A stretch of DNA of 64,000 nt, from NCBI RefSeq assembly GCF_009604455.1, contig NZ_WEGL01000001.1, positions 124,001 to 188,000 on the forward strand, given 5' to 3'. Each line of letters starts with the position of its first letter. Within the stretch, counting starts at the first letter, position 1. This DNA is from Streptomyces sp. RB17. Its GTDB lineage: Bacteria; Actinomycetota; Actinomycetes; Streptomycetales; Streptomycetaceae. A program made the translations under genes and the position numbers. This document shows positions 27,001 to 32,869 of this stretch, piece after piece. The notes beneath the pieces are model-generated. The model was not told where the DNA came from and did not search any database. It was given only the letters and a program-made list of their open reading frames with translations.

Positions 27001-28101
27001 CAGGGCTGGAGCGGTGGCGCCTACGCCCCGCAGAACGAGGACCAGAAGTCGTACGGCCAGATCAACGTCACCAAGGCGACCGACCTGTCCGTGAACGCCG
27101 TCTACGCGCAGATGGCCGTCGACGTCGGCCCGTCCAAGGTCAAGCAGACCGCGATCGACCTGGGCGTCCCCTCCGACACCCCGGACCTCCAGCCGTACCC
27201 GTCGATCGCCCTCGGCACCGCCACCGCCAGCGTGCTGGACATGGCGGAGTCCTACGCGACGCTCGCCAACCACGGCAGGCACGGCACGTACACCCTGGTC
27301 GAGAAGATCACCAAGGAGGGCACGGACGAGGTCAAGCTGCCCGACCAGGCGGTCAAGCAGGCCGTCCCCCGGGAGGCCGCCGACACCACCACGTCCATCC
27401 TCAAGAGCGTGGTTGACAACGGCACCGCCACCGCCGCGCAGGCCGCGGGCCGCCCGGCGGCCGGCAAGACCGGTACCGCCGAGAACGACACCGCCGCCTG
27501 GTTCGCCGGTTACACCCCCGACCTGGCCACGGTGGTCTCGGTCATGGGCCAGGACCCGGTCACGGCCAAGCACATGCCGCTGTACGGCGCCCTCGGCCAG
27601 GCCCGTGTCAACGGCGGTGGCGCGCCGACCCAGATCTGGGCCCAGTACACGGGGGACGCGCTGAAGAACAAGCCGGCCTCCGACTTCGATCTCCAGCTGC
27701 AGCAGGGCGCCGACCAGCCGCAGCCGCCCAGCGCCACCGGCTCGGCCCCGCCGGGCACCACCGGTGGCCAGAACAACGGCGGCACCACCGGCACCCCGAC
27801 CACCGGCGGTGCGACCACCAGCCCGACCACCGGCGGCACCACCGGCACCCCGACCAACGGCGGTACGACCACCACCGGCGGCACCGGCACCACCGGAGGC
27901 ACCACGACGAACGGCGGCACCACCACCGGCGGGGACACCACGGGCGGCGGCACCACCAACGGCGGCACGACCGACGGAGGAACCACCGACGGAGGAACCG
28001 CCGGCGGCGGCACGACAGGCACGACCACCGGCGGCGGGACCGATGGCGGCGGCACGACAGGCACGACCGCCGGCGCCGGAGGCGGCGACCCCGCGGCCTG
28101 A
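24013..28101 (+). CDS. Very large class A penicillin-binding protein (glycosyltransferase/transpeptidase)
   Basis: A 1362-residue protein. Residues 1-590 are disordered, rich in Gly, Ala, Ser and Pro, with three repeat families; two TQVLRR motifs lie near residues 409 and 440. A membrane helix lies at about 600-622. The GT51 glycosyltransferase domain has its catalytic Glu678 in AAEDRDFYSESAVD and GSTITQQYVKNYYL. The transpeptidase domain has all three motifs: S959-TFK, S1026-VN and K1152-TG. The tail from about 1236 is Gly/Thr-rich. The ATG at 24013 has AGGAG 12 bases upstream; a GTG at 24004 is too close to it. It builds and crosslinks peptidoglycan. The cytoplasmic N-terminus is far longer than in most class A PBPs. 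Confidence 0.92.
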   Translation: MSDEPQPQQPNEGVPPREPLPAEAPGDPGTHPEPAPSQSRPAEPKRAGGQAAAEGTSARPGSEGADAVAGPAGTGRPAAAEGTSARPGSEGADAVAGPAGSERPGRRAESPEMPGAAGTSGTAEAARAERGGAAERGGAAERGGTAERGGAAERGDAAEHGGTAERAGQPEPVGRGGGSGQVEQGGQDRGTGLGRTGDRAASQDPSSSAVPSAPAGPSTSADRSALDRTASMARARQAARGGRSEQQGETASSGETASGGRSASGGGSADQGGPVSGGGSAAREVPASDASTASQASGTSGGGSGDQGGPVSGDGSAARAVSASGASTASQASAASGGGSGDQGGPVSGDGSAARAVSASGASTASQASGTSGAGAAAQGSGRPRTDSGKPQVPAARGDSEQAQSAESTQVLRRVTAPRTAQGDRSGKAAPGEAPAPETTQVLRRINAPRAAEPGGPEKTTSASPAGRPNTTGRTPRATGPDAAGRTPRTTGPDIAPSAARPGAGAVGAAAGAAGQASQAGPAGAAGVAGSAGAAIRRPRAGTNTNTTGPEEATALLAATPGDGRPTGNPGGPGDNGTAKGKKARRKRTGWRRIIPTWRMVLGTFVIGVLLLIGLFFLGYSLVNIPPANALATKQANVYLYADGSQIARDTRDSQVNRENVSLAEVSKDAQHAVLAAEDRDFYSESAVDPKAMLRAAWNTATGKGKQSGSTITQQYVKNYYLAQEQTVTRKAKEFFIAIKLDRTKSKDEIFEGYLNTSYFGRNAYGIQAAAQAYYGMDAKDLDPARAAYLAALVNAPSEYDVVAHPENKAAAVARWNYVLDGMVKKGWLSASERVGMKFPMPKEQTLSTGMSGQRGYLVDAVKHYLIANHILDSDQLEAGGYRITTTIQKNKQNAFVKAVNDQLISKLDKKNNPADKYVRAGGASVDPKTGQVVAMYGGIDYVKQYTNGATRGDFQVGSTFKPFVFTSAVQNGSTTQDGRTITPNTMYDGTNERPVQGWSGGAYAPQNEDQKSYGQINVTKATDLSVNAVYAQMAVDVGPSKVKQTAIDLGVPSDTPDLQPYPSIALGTATASVLDMAESYATLANHGRHGTYTLVEKITKEGTDEVKLPDQAVKQAVPREAADTTTSILKSVVDNGTATAAQAAGRPAAGKTGTAENDTAAWFAGYTPDLATVVSVMGQDPVTAKHMPLYGALGQARVNGGGAPTQIWAQYTGDALKNKPASDFDLQLQQGADQPQPPSATGSAPPGTTGGQNNGGTTGTPTTGGATTSPTTGGTTGTPTNGGTTTTGGTGTTGGTTTNGGTTTGGDTTGGGTTNGGTTDGGTTDGGTAGGGTTGTTTGGGTDGGGTTGTTAGAGGGDPAA
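24162..24312 (+). repeat. Direct repeat of 70 bases inside the PBP gene
   Basis: The 70-base stretch 24162-24231 recurs at 24243-24312, giving an 81-base (27-codon) period. It encodes two copies of a unit containing AAEGTSARPGSEGADAVAG. The near-identical DNA indicates a recent in-frame duplication. Confidence 0.9.
24820..25143 (+). repeat. Three 108-base tandem repeats inside the PBP gene
   Basis: Units at 24820-24927, 24928-25035 and 25036-25143, each 36 codons, begin DQGGPVSG and contain STASQAS. Copies two and three are almost identical. Copy number is likely to vary between strains. A shorter 15-base repeat (Ala-Glu-Arg-Gly-Gly units) lies just upstream, at about 24394-24510. Confidence 0.9.
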
Positions 28102-28157
28102 CGCCCCGGCTTGCCCGGTCATGGGCATGACAGGTATGAATAAGGCAAGACCACAGT

Positions 28158-28188
28158 GAGTGCCGCCCGTGAACAACGGGCGGCACTC
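28158..28188 (+). terminator. Terminator after the PBP gene
   Basis: A perfect 13-bp stem (28158-28170 with 28176-28188) with a 5-base loop, 56 bp after the PBP stop. Confidence 0.8.
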
Positions 28189-28220
28189 CCATTGTTCACC
28201 TTGCCTAAAAGGGGGAATTC

Positions 28221-28604
28221 ATGAGGAAGATGATGCAAGCCGTCCTGGCGGGCGGCATAGCCATCGGCATCGCTCTCACTTCCACTGCCGCATATGCCGA
28301 CACCACGTACACCGAATACGCGGCGCCCGGCTGTGGAGCCAAGTCCACCTTCAAGACGTACGGCGACGTTCTGAAGGTTTACGACATCGAGGCCGACGGA
28401 CACTCCGCCGTGGGCATCATCGAGAACGGCACCCAGTACTACTACTGGAACCACAGTGGCAACGGCACCGTGAAGACCTGGGACCTCGATCTGCCCGAGA
28501 ACAGGGCGATCGCACTCGGCGCCATGCTCGGCGACTGGCAGGGCACCCCGACCGGCGGACTGATCTGGCCCTGCCTCAGCACCTCAACCGTCTCGACCTC
28601 GTAA
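28221..28604 (+). CDS. Small secreted protein, 127 residues
   Basis: The signal peptide MRKMMQAVLAGGIAIGIALT ends after an Ala-x-Ala (AAYADT). The mature protein has about 100 residues and two Cys residues (AAPGCGAKST and IWPCLS) that may form a disulfide. It has aromatic beta-like segments around GTQYYYWNHSGNGTVKTW. Its start follows AAAGGGGGAATTC. Base composition is lower in GC than in its neighbours, suggesting acquisition or low expression. The family is not recognised. Confidence 0.7.
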   Translation: MRKMMQAVLAGGIAIGIALTSTAAYADTTYTEYAAPGCGAKSTFKTYGDVLKVYDIEADGHSAVGIIENGTQYYYWNHSGNGTVKTWDLDLPENRAIALGAMLGDWQGTPTGGLIWPCLSTSTVSTS

Positions 28605-28639
28605 CTCGCACCACCTCACCGCGGTAGCGCGGTGTGACA

Positions 28640-28672
28640 GCAGGGGCCTGAGCAATGATCTCAGGCCCCTGC
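28640..28672 (+). terminator. Terminator after the small secreted protein gene
   Basis: A perfect 13-bp stem (28640-28652 with 28660-28672) with a 7-base loop, followed by ACCTTTCT. Confidence 0.8.
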
Positions 28673-28706
28673 ACCTTTCTGTATCCGACCACCGAGGAGA
28701 GGCGCA

Positions 28707-29072
28707 ATGAAGGCAAGGCATCTCGCACGGCTGGGGGGCCTGATCATGACGTCCCTCCTGCTGGCTGCCTGCAATCAACACGAGGCGGGTGCAAAAAAGG
28801 AGAGCCACAGGCGACTCCCCAAAATAGAGTCGGCCGTCGGCAAAACCCTGAAACAAGGCATCGATGAAGCAGTCGACGCCGGCCTGGGAGTCTCACCGGT
28901 CGACGCGACAGACCAACACCGTTCCATCGACGTGGAATCCGCGGAACGCTACACGATCTGTTTCCAGCAGTCAGTTCCCGAGATGCAGGCCGTAAAGTTC
29001 TACGTCGTCCCGACTTCCACCCGGTGCCCGCACAGCATCGGCGGCAAAGGTTCGGCCTCCAGGATTCGCTGA
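28707..29072 (+). CDS. PASTA-like small lipoprotein
   Basis: A 121-residue protein with a lipobox (SLLLAAC). The mature region from about residue 40 (LPKIESAVGKTLKQGIDEAV) to CFQQSVP resembles a single PASTA-type domain, in which a Gly-Lys-x-L turn, an amphipathic helix and a late Cys are common in Streptomyces secreted versions. The role is unknown; PASTA domains in other proteins bind peptidoglycan. Its GC content is lower than its neighbours', as for the gene before it. Confidence 0.65.
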   Translation: MKARHLARLGGLIMTSLLLAACNQHEAGAKKESHRRLPKIESAVGKTLKQGIDEAVDAGLGVSPVDATDQHRSIDVESAERYTICFQQSVPEMQAVKFYVVPTSTRCPHSIGGKGSASRIR

Positions 29073-29082
29073 GCGCATGGGA

Positions 29083-29328
29083 TCAGTGACCCGAGGTCGC
29101 CTTCAGCCCCACCACGGCAACCAGCAACAGACACACGAAGAAGATCCGCGCGGCGGTCACCGGCTCACCCAGCACCACCATGCCCAGCACCGCCGCACCG
29201 GCCGCCCCGATGCCCACCCACACGCCGTACGCCGTACCGATGGGCAGGGACTTCGCGGCGTACGACAGCAACACCATGCTGGCGACGATCCCGGTGACGA
29301 CGGTCACCAGCCCCTTACCGGAACGGAC
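29083..29328 (-). pseudogene. Remnant of a small multidrug resistance (SMR) efflux gene, N-terminus lost
   Basis: From a GTG at 29305-29307 the frame encodes 74 residues matching helices 2-4 of SMR proteins: SLPIGTAYGVWVGIGAAGAA, then GEPVTAARIFFVC. The first helix, with the essential Glu that binds substrate and proton, is missing. The reading frame continues upstream for seven more codons and then meets the TGA of the GroES-like gene, which is in the same frame. This looks like a deletion that removed the 5' part of the SMR gene and left it against its neighbour. A functional partial protein is unlikely. Confidence 0.7.
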
Positions 29329-29688
29329 TCAGAGATACAGACCGGTGGAGTCCTCCGACCCCTCGAAACGGTCCGCGGCCACGGCATGCAGATCCCGCTC
29401 ACGCATGAGCACGTACGCCACACCCCGAACCTCGACCTCTGCGCGGTCCTCCGGATCGAACAGCACCCGGTCACCCGGCTCCACCGTCCGTACGTTCTGC
29501 CCGACCGCGACGACCTCGGCCCAGGCCAGCCGCCGCCCGACCGCCGCGGTGGCGGGAATCAGAATGCCGCCCCCCGACCGCCGCTCACCCTCACCGGTCT
29601 CCTGCTTGACCAGAACCCGGTCGTGCAGCATCCGGATGGGAAGCTTGTCGTGATGGGGGGTGCGATGCTCGTTTCTGTTGGCGCTCAC
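29329..29688 (-). CDS. Solitary GroES-like (Cpn10) protein
   Basis: A 119-residue protein. After a His/Arg-rich N-terminal extension, the Cpn10 pattern appears: IRMLHDRVLVKQETGEGERR, SGGGILIPATA, a segment with VVAVGQNVRTVEPGDRVLF, and a last strand with YVLMRERDLHAV. No groEL is nearby, so this is a paralogue of the GroES encoded with groEL elsewhere. Its partner is unknown. It is followed in the same direction by the SMR remnant. Confidence 0.85.
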   Translation of the reverse strand: MSANRNEHRTPHHDKLPIRMLHDRVLVKQETGEGERRSGGGILIPATAAVGRRLAWAEVVAVGQNVRTVEPGDRVLFDPEDRAEVEVRGVAYVLMRERDLHAVAADRFEGSEDSTGLYL

Positions 29689-29731
29689 GCCTCGAACCTA
29701 CCTGCCTTCGCCACGCTCGTCCGCGCCCGGG

Positions 29732-30061
29732 TCAGCGCTTGCGCCGCCTGCGGCCCACGGCAAGCAGCCCCACGACACCGACCGCGAGCAGCGCCACGGG
29801 CACGACCCGCTCCACCCGCAGCCCGCCCTCCTCATCGACGAACTGCGCCCGCACCTCACTCACCACCCGGTTGACCTGCACATAAGCCCGACCGACCGTG
29901 TGATCGACATTGGCGACGACCTTGGCCTTGGCATCCCCGATGATCGTCTGCGGATGCACCCGCACCCCGATCTCGTCGAGCGTCTCGGCCAGCACTTCGC
30001 GGCGGCGCTTGATGTCCGCCTCGATCTGCGCCGGGGTTCTGGTGTCCGACGTGTCCGCCAC
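29732..30061 (-). CDS. DUF3618 membrane protein
   Basis: A 109-residue protein. The N-terminal signature RTPAQIEADIKRRREVLAET matches DUF3618. An amphipathic middle and one C-terminal membrane helix (VVPVALLAVGVVGLLAVG) follow, ending in a basic tail. The function is unknown. It is divergent from bcp and lies 43 bp upstream of the GroES-like gene on the same strand. Confidence 0.85.
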   Translation of the reverse strand: MADTSDTRTPAQIEADIKRRREVLAETLDEIGVRVHPQTIIGDAKAKVVANVDHTVGRAYVQVNRVVSEVRAQFVDEEGGLRVERVVPVALLAVGVVGLLAVGRRRRKR

Positions 30062-30153
30062 CGTACGGCCTCCGAAGTCTCTGATGCTGTTCCGGACAGT
30101 CTGTCAGCTTCTCCTCCCGGCGCACCGCAAGGCCCCCCGGTTACGCTGGCCCG

Positions 30154-30621
30154 ATGAGCGAGCGACTCCAGCCGGGGGACGTGGCCCCCGCCTTCACCCT
30201 CCCCGACGCCGACGGCAACGAGGTCTCCCTGTCCGCCCACAAGGGCCGCAAGGTCATCGTCTACTTCTACCCGGCCGCCCTGACCCCCGGCTGCACCAAA
30301 CAGGCCTGCGACTTCACCGACAACCTCTCCCTCCTGGCCTCCGCCGGCTACGACGTGCTCGGCATCAGCCCCGACGCCCCGGAGAAACTGGCGAAGTTCC
30401 GCGAGAAGGAATCCCTGAAGGTCACGCTGCTGGCCGACCCGGAGAAGAAGGTCACCGAGGCCTACGGCGCCTACGGCGAGAAGAAGAACTACGGCAAGAC
30501 GTACATGGGCGTCATCCGCTCCACGATCGTGGTGGACGAGGACGGCAAGGTGGAACGAGCCCTGTACAACGTCCGGGCCACGGGCCACGTGGCCAAGATC
30601 ATCAAGGATCTGGGCATCTGA
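30154..30621 (+). CDS. bcp: Thiol peroxidase Bcp (peroxiredoxin)
   Basis: A 155-residue AhpC/TSA family protein. The peroxidatic Cys is in YPAALTPGCTKQACDFTDNL, with the resolving Cys five residues later, as in the BCP branch. It reduces peroxides with electrons from thioredoxin. The usual F-Y-P-x-x-x-T-P-G-C pattern and the length are normal. A strong terminator follows. Confidence 0.95.
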   Translation: MSERLQPGDVAPAFTLPDADGNEVSLSAHKGRKVIVYFYPAALTPGCTKQACDFTDNLSLLASAGYDVLGISPDAPEKLAKFREKESLKVTLLADPEKKVTEAYGAYGEKKNYGKTYMGVIRSTIVVDEDGKVERALYNVRATGHVAKIIKDLGI

Positions 30622-30640
30622 GGACCTGAGCCTGTCGCTG

Positions 30641-30680
30641 GCGGCCCGCACCGGTTTGATGCCCGGTGCGGGCCGCTTTT
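30641..30680 (+). terminator. Intrinsic terminator after bcp
   Basis: A 14-bp stem (30641-30654 with 30663-30676) with an 8-base loop and four T residues directly after it. Confidence 0.9.
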
Positions 30681-30763
30681 CTCATTTCCGAGCGTGACTG
30701 TCCGATAACCGGTTCGTTACTCCGTACGGGCTGCGAACGCACGCCCGGAACGGAGGGGGCTCG

Positions 30764-31417
30764 ATGGGGGCCAGCGCATACACGAAGGAGCGCCTGGAGG
30801 AGGCGGCTCGCGGGGCGCGGACGTTGTCGGAGGCGTTGGAGAGGTTGGGGGTGGATCCGAGGAGTTCGACGCGGCGGTATGTCCTGGACCGGATGAAGAA
30901 ACTCGGGGTGGACGTCTCTCACTTCGAGCGGGAGGGGGTGAAGTGGACGAGGGAGGTCCTTGAGCGGGCCGTCGCCGCCTCTACGAACATGTGCGAGGTG
31001 CTGCGCCGGCTCGGCCTGGAGGTCGTCGGCGGCCATCACACGCACATCAGCCGCCGGATCAGGGCGTACGGGATCGACACCTCGCACTTCCAAGTGCCGA
31101 CACAGCAAGGGAAACCCTGGCGCGCCCGAACACCGGAGGCTCTGCTCGTCGAGCAACCGGTCACCCAGGCCCGGCGCATCCAGAGCGACAGGCTCAAGTG
31201 GGCGATGACATCCGTCGGCATGCCGGAGCGCTGTGCCCGGTGCGGCACGGAGCCAGTGTGGCGCGGCCGCCCGCTCCCGCTGGAGGTCGATCACATCGAC
31301 GGCAACTGGTGGGACAACCGGATCGAGAACCTTCGCTTCCTCTGCCCCAACTGCCATTCGACCACGGACAATTACCGGGGGCGCGGCAAGGGCCGTTCTC
31401 GGGGCGGCGTGGTATGA
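30764..31417 (+). CDS. HNH endonuclease, first of a coupled pair
   Basis: A 217-residue protein. The N-terminal 140 residues contain two similar helical segments (LSEALERLGVDPRSSTRRYV and CEVLRRLGLEVVGGHHTHI) that look like DNA-binding helix-turn-helix units. The C-terminal HNH domain has CARCG, then LEVDHIDGNWWDNRIENLRF and LCPNCHSTT, so both zinc Cys pairs and the catalytic DH are present. The ATG follows GGAGGGGG. The stop overlaps the next HNH gene by 4 bp. Free-standing HNH genes can be homing-type or repair nucleases; the target is unknown. Confidence 0.88.
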   Translation: MGASAYTKERLEEAARGARTLSEALERLGVDPRSSTRRYVLDRMKKLGVDVSHFEREGVKWTREVLERAVAASTNMCEVLRRLGLEVVGGHHTHISRRIRAYGIDTSHFQVPTQQGKPWRARTPEALLVEQPVTQARRIQSDRLKWAMTSVGMPERCARCGTEPVWRGRPLPLEVDHIDGNWWDNRIENLRFLCPNCHSTTDNYRGRGKGRSRGGVV

Positions 31418-32067
31418 GCAGCGGCGTGCAGTACACCCGTGAGCGGTTGGTAGAGGCGGCCAAGGTGTGCTTCAGCATTGAAGAGGTCATCGCCTACTTC
31501 GGTACCGAGCGGTACAACAAGCTCGATCGCTATCTCGTGAAGCGTTTCGCTCACTTCGGGATCGACATCGCGCACATGCGCTGCGGCCGTAGGCGGCCTC
31601 GTCCCACCTCCTACGAGCTGCGTGCGGCGGTTGCTGCATCGACCTCCATCGCAAGTGTTCTGAGCAGACTCGGACGCCCCGACCACGGTGGGCAACGCGC
31701 GATGTTGCGGCAGTGGATCGCCGAGGAGAAGCTCACCACCACACACTTCTTGGGACAGGCGCATCAGAGGGGGAAGTTACGCCCGGAGTTCACCAAGCGC
31801 GCCGAGGACATCCTGGTGAAGCACGATGGCAAGTGCCGGACAAAGACCAGGCTGCTGCGCCGCGCGCTCCATGAGGTGGGTGTACCCGAGAAGTGTGCCG
31901 AGTGTGGAATTGGTCCGGAGTGGCTTGGGAAGCCGATGACGCTGGAAGTCGACCACATCAACGGCGACTGGAGCGACGACCGGCGCGCGAACCTCCGGCT
32001 GCTCTGCCCCAACTGCCACGCGACCACGAGCACCTGGTGCAGAGGGGGCGGACGCCGAACGGCGTAG
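31414..32067 (+). CDS. HNH endonuclease, second of a coupled pair
   Basis: A 217-residue paralogue of the previous gene, starting inside its stop (ATGA overlap). It has the same architecture: helical units with EEVIAYFGTERYNKLDRYLV and IASVLSRLGRPDHGGQ, then CAECG, LEVDHINGDWSDDRRANLRL and LCPNCHATT. The N-terminal parts differ much more than the HNH domains, suggesting duplication followed by divergence in target recognition. It ends 25 bp before the tRNA-like gene at 32093. Confidence 0.88.
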   Translation: MSSGVQYTRERLVEAAKVCFSIEEVIAYFGTERYNKLDRYLVKRFAHFGIDIAHMRCGRRRPRPTSYELRAAVAASTSIASVLSRLGRPDHGGQRAMLRQWIAEEKLTTTHFLGQAHQRGKLRPEFTKRAEDILVKHDGKCRTKTRLLRRALHEVGVPEKCAECGIGPEWLGKPMTLEVDHINGDWSDDRRANLRLLCPNCHATTSTWCRGGGRRTA

Positions 32068-32092
32068 CACAGTAAAGTAGGGCCCGGCTTAC

Positions 32093-32165
32093 GCGCCCGT
32101 ACGCCAACGGCCGAGCGGCGATCTTTAGGTGGTCGTGTTTGTCGGTTCGAATCCGACCGGGCGCA
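32093..32165 (+). tRNA. Class I tRNA-like gene with UAG anticodon
   Basis: A 73-base cloverleaf. The acceptor stem is a perfect 7 bp (32093-32099 with 32158-32164), with discriminator A at 32165. The D stem has three pairs (32102-32104 with 32115-32117) and its loop contains GG. The anticodon stem is 5 bp including one G-T pair (32119-32123 with 32131-32135), around the 7-base loop TTTAGGT, giving anticodon TAG at 32126-32128. The variable loop has 5 bases. The T arm is a perfect 5 bp with TTCGAAT (32141-32157). CCA is not encoded. A UAG anticodon would read the leucine codon CUA, but bacterial tRNA-Leu has a long variable arm, which is absent here. Its identity is therefore uncertain. Confidence 0.75.
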
Positions 32166-32176
32166 CAGGCAAAAGC

Positions 32177-32209
32177 GGCCCCGCACCTTAGATTCCAAGG
32201 TGCGGGGCC
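32177..32209. terminator. Bidirectional terminator between the tRNA-like gene and rdgB
   Basis: A perfect 13-bp stem (32177-32189 with 32197-32209) with a 7-base loop, 12 bases after the tRNA-like gene and 12 before the rdgB stop. It has A residues upstream and CTCTTC downstream. Confidence 0.85.
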
Positions 32210-32220
32210 TCTTCGTCATC

Positions 32221-32823
32221 TCAGCCCAACAACTGCCGAACCACCGGCACCAACGCCCGGAACGCCTTCCCCCGGTGGCTGATCGCGTTCTTCTCCTCGG
32301 GGCTCAGCTCGGCGCACGTGCGTGTCTCGCCCTCCGGCTGGAGGATCGGGTCGTAGCCGAAGCCGTTCGTGCCGGCCGGGGCGTGGCGCAGCACGCCCCG
32401 CAGCCGGCCCTCGACCACCCGCTCGCGCCCGTCCGGCAGGGCCAGCGCCGCCGCGCATGCGAAGTGGGCGCCGCGGTGTTCTTCCGCGATGTCGGCGAGC
32501 TGGGCCAGGAGGAGGTCCAGGTTGGCCTTGTCGTCGCCGTGGTGGCCGGACCAGCGGGCGGAGAAGATGCCGGGGGCGCCGTTCAGGACGTCGACGCAGA
32601 GGCCGGAGTCGTCGGCGACTGCGGGGAGCCCGGTGGCCTGGGCCAGGGCGTGGGCCTTGAGCAGGGCGTTCTCGGCGAAGGTGACGCCGGTTTCCTTGAC
32701 GTCGGGGATGTCGGGGTAGGCGTCGGCGCCGATCAGCTCGTGGGGGAGTCCGGCCTCGGCGAGGATCGCCCTCAGCTCGGTGATCTTTCCGGCGTTGCGG
32801 GTGGCGAGGATCAAGCGGGTCAT
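32221..32823 (-). CDS. rdgB: XTP/dITP diphosphatase (RdgB/HAM1)
   Basis: A 200-residue protein. The start MTRLILATRNAGKITELRAI contains the substrate-binding T-x-N-x-x-K. Further blocks are TFAENALLKAHA, GLPAVADDSGLCVDVL, PGIFSARWSG and FGYDPIL. It hydrolyses non-canonical purine triphosphates to keep them out of DNA and RNA. All family motifs are intact. Confidence 0.95.
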   Translation of the reverse strand: MTRLILATRNAGKITELRAILAEAGLPHELIGADAYPDIPDVKETGVTFAENALLKAHALAQATGLPAVADDSGLCVDVLNGAPGIFSARWSGHHGDDKANLDLLLAQLADIAEEHRGAHFACAAALALPDGRERVVEGRLRGVLRHAPAGTNGFGYDPILQPEGETRTCAELSPEEKNAISHRGKAFRALVPVVRQLLG

Positions 32824-32869
32824 GCCAGTCAGTATCTCGTCAGCCCGTCGGTGTTCCTCGCGCCCGTGT

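Noticed and set aside
23854-28176. 1440-residue minus-strand frame opposite the PBP gene
   Set aside because: Repetitive Gly/Arg sequence without any domain. The plus-strand PBP has all catalytic motifs.
32093-32165. tRNA-like gene as attachment site of the island
   Set aside because: The island begins more than 11 kb away, no integrase is present, and I found no copy of the tRNA 3' end at the island edges.
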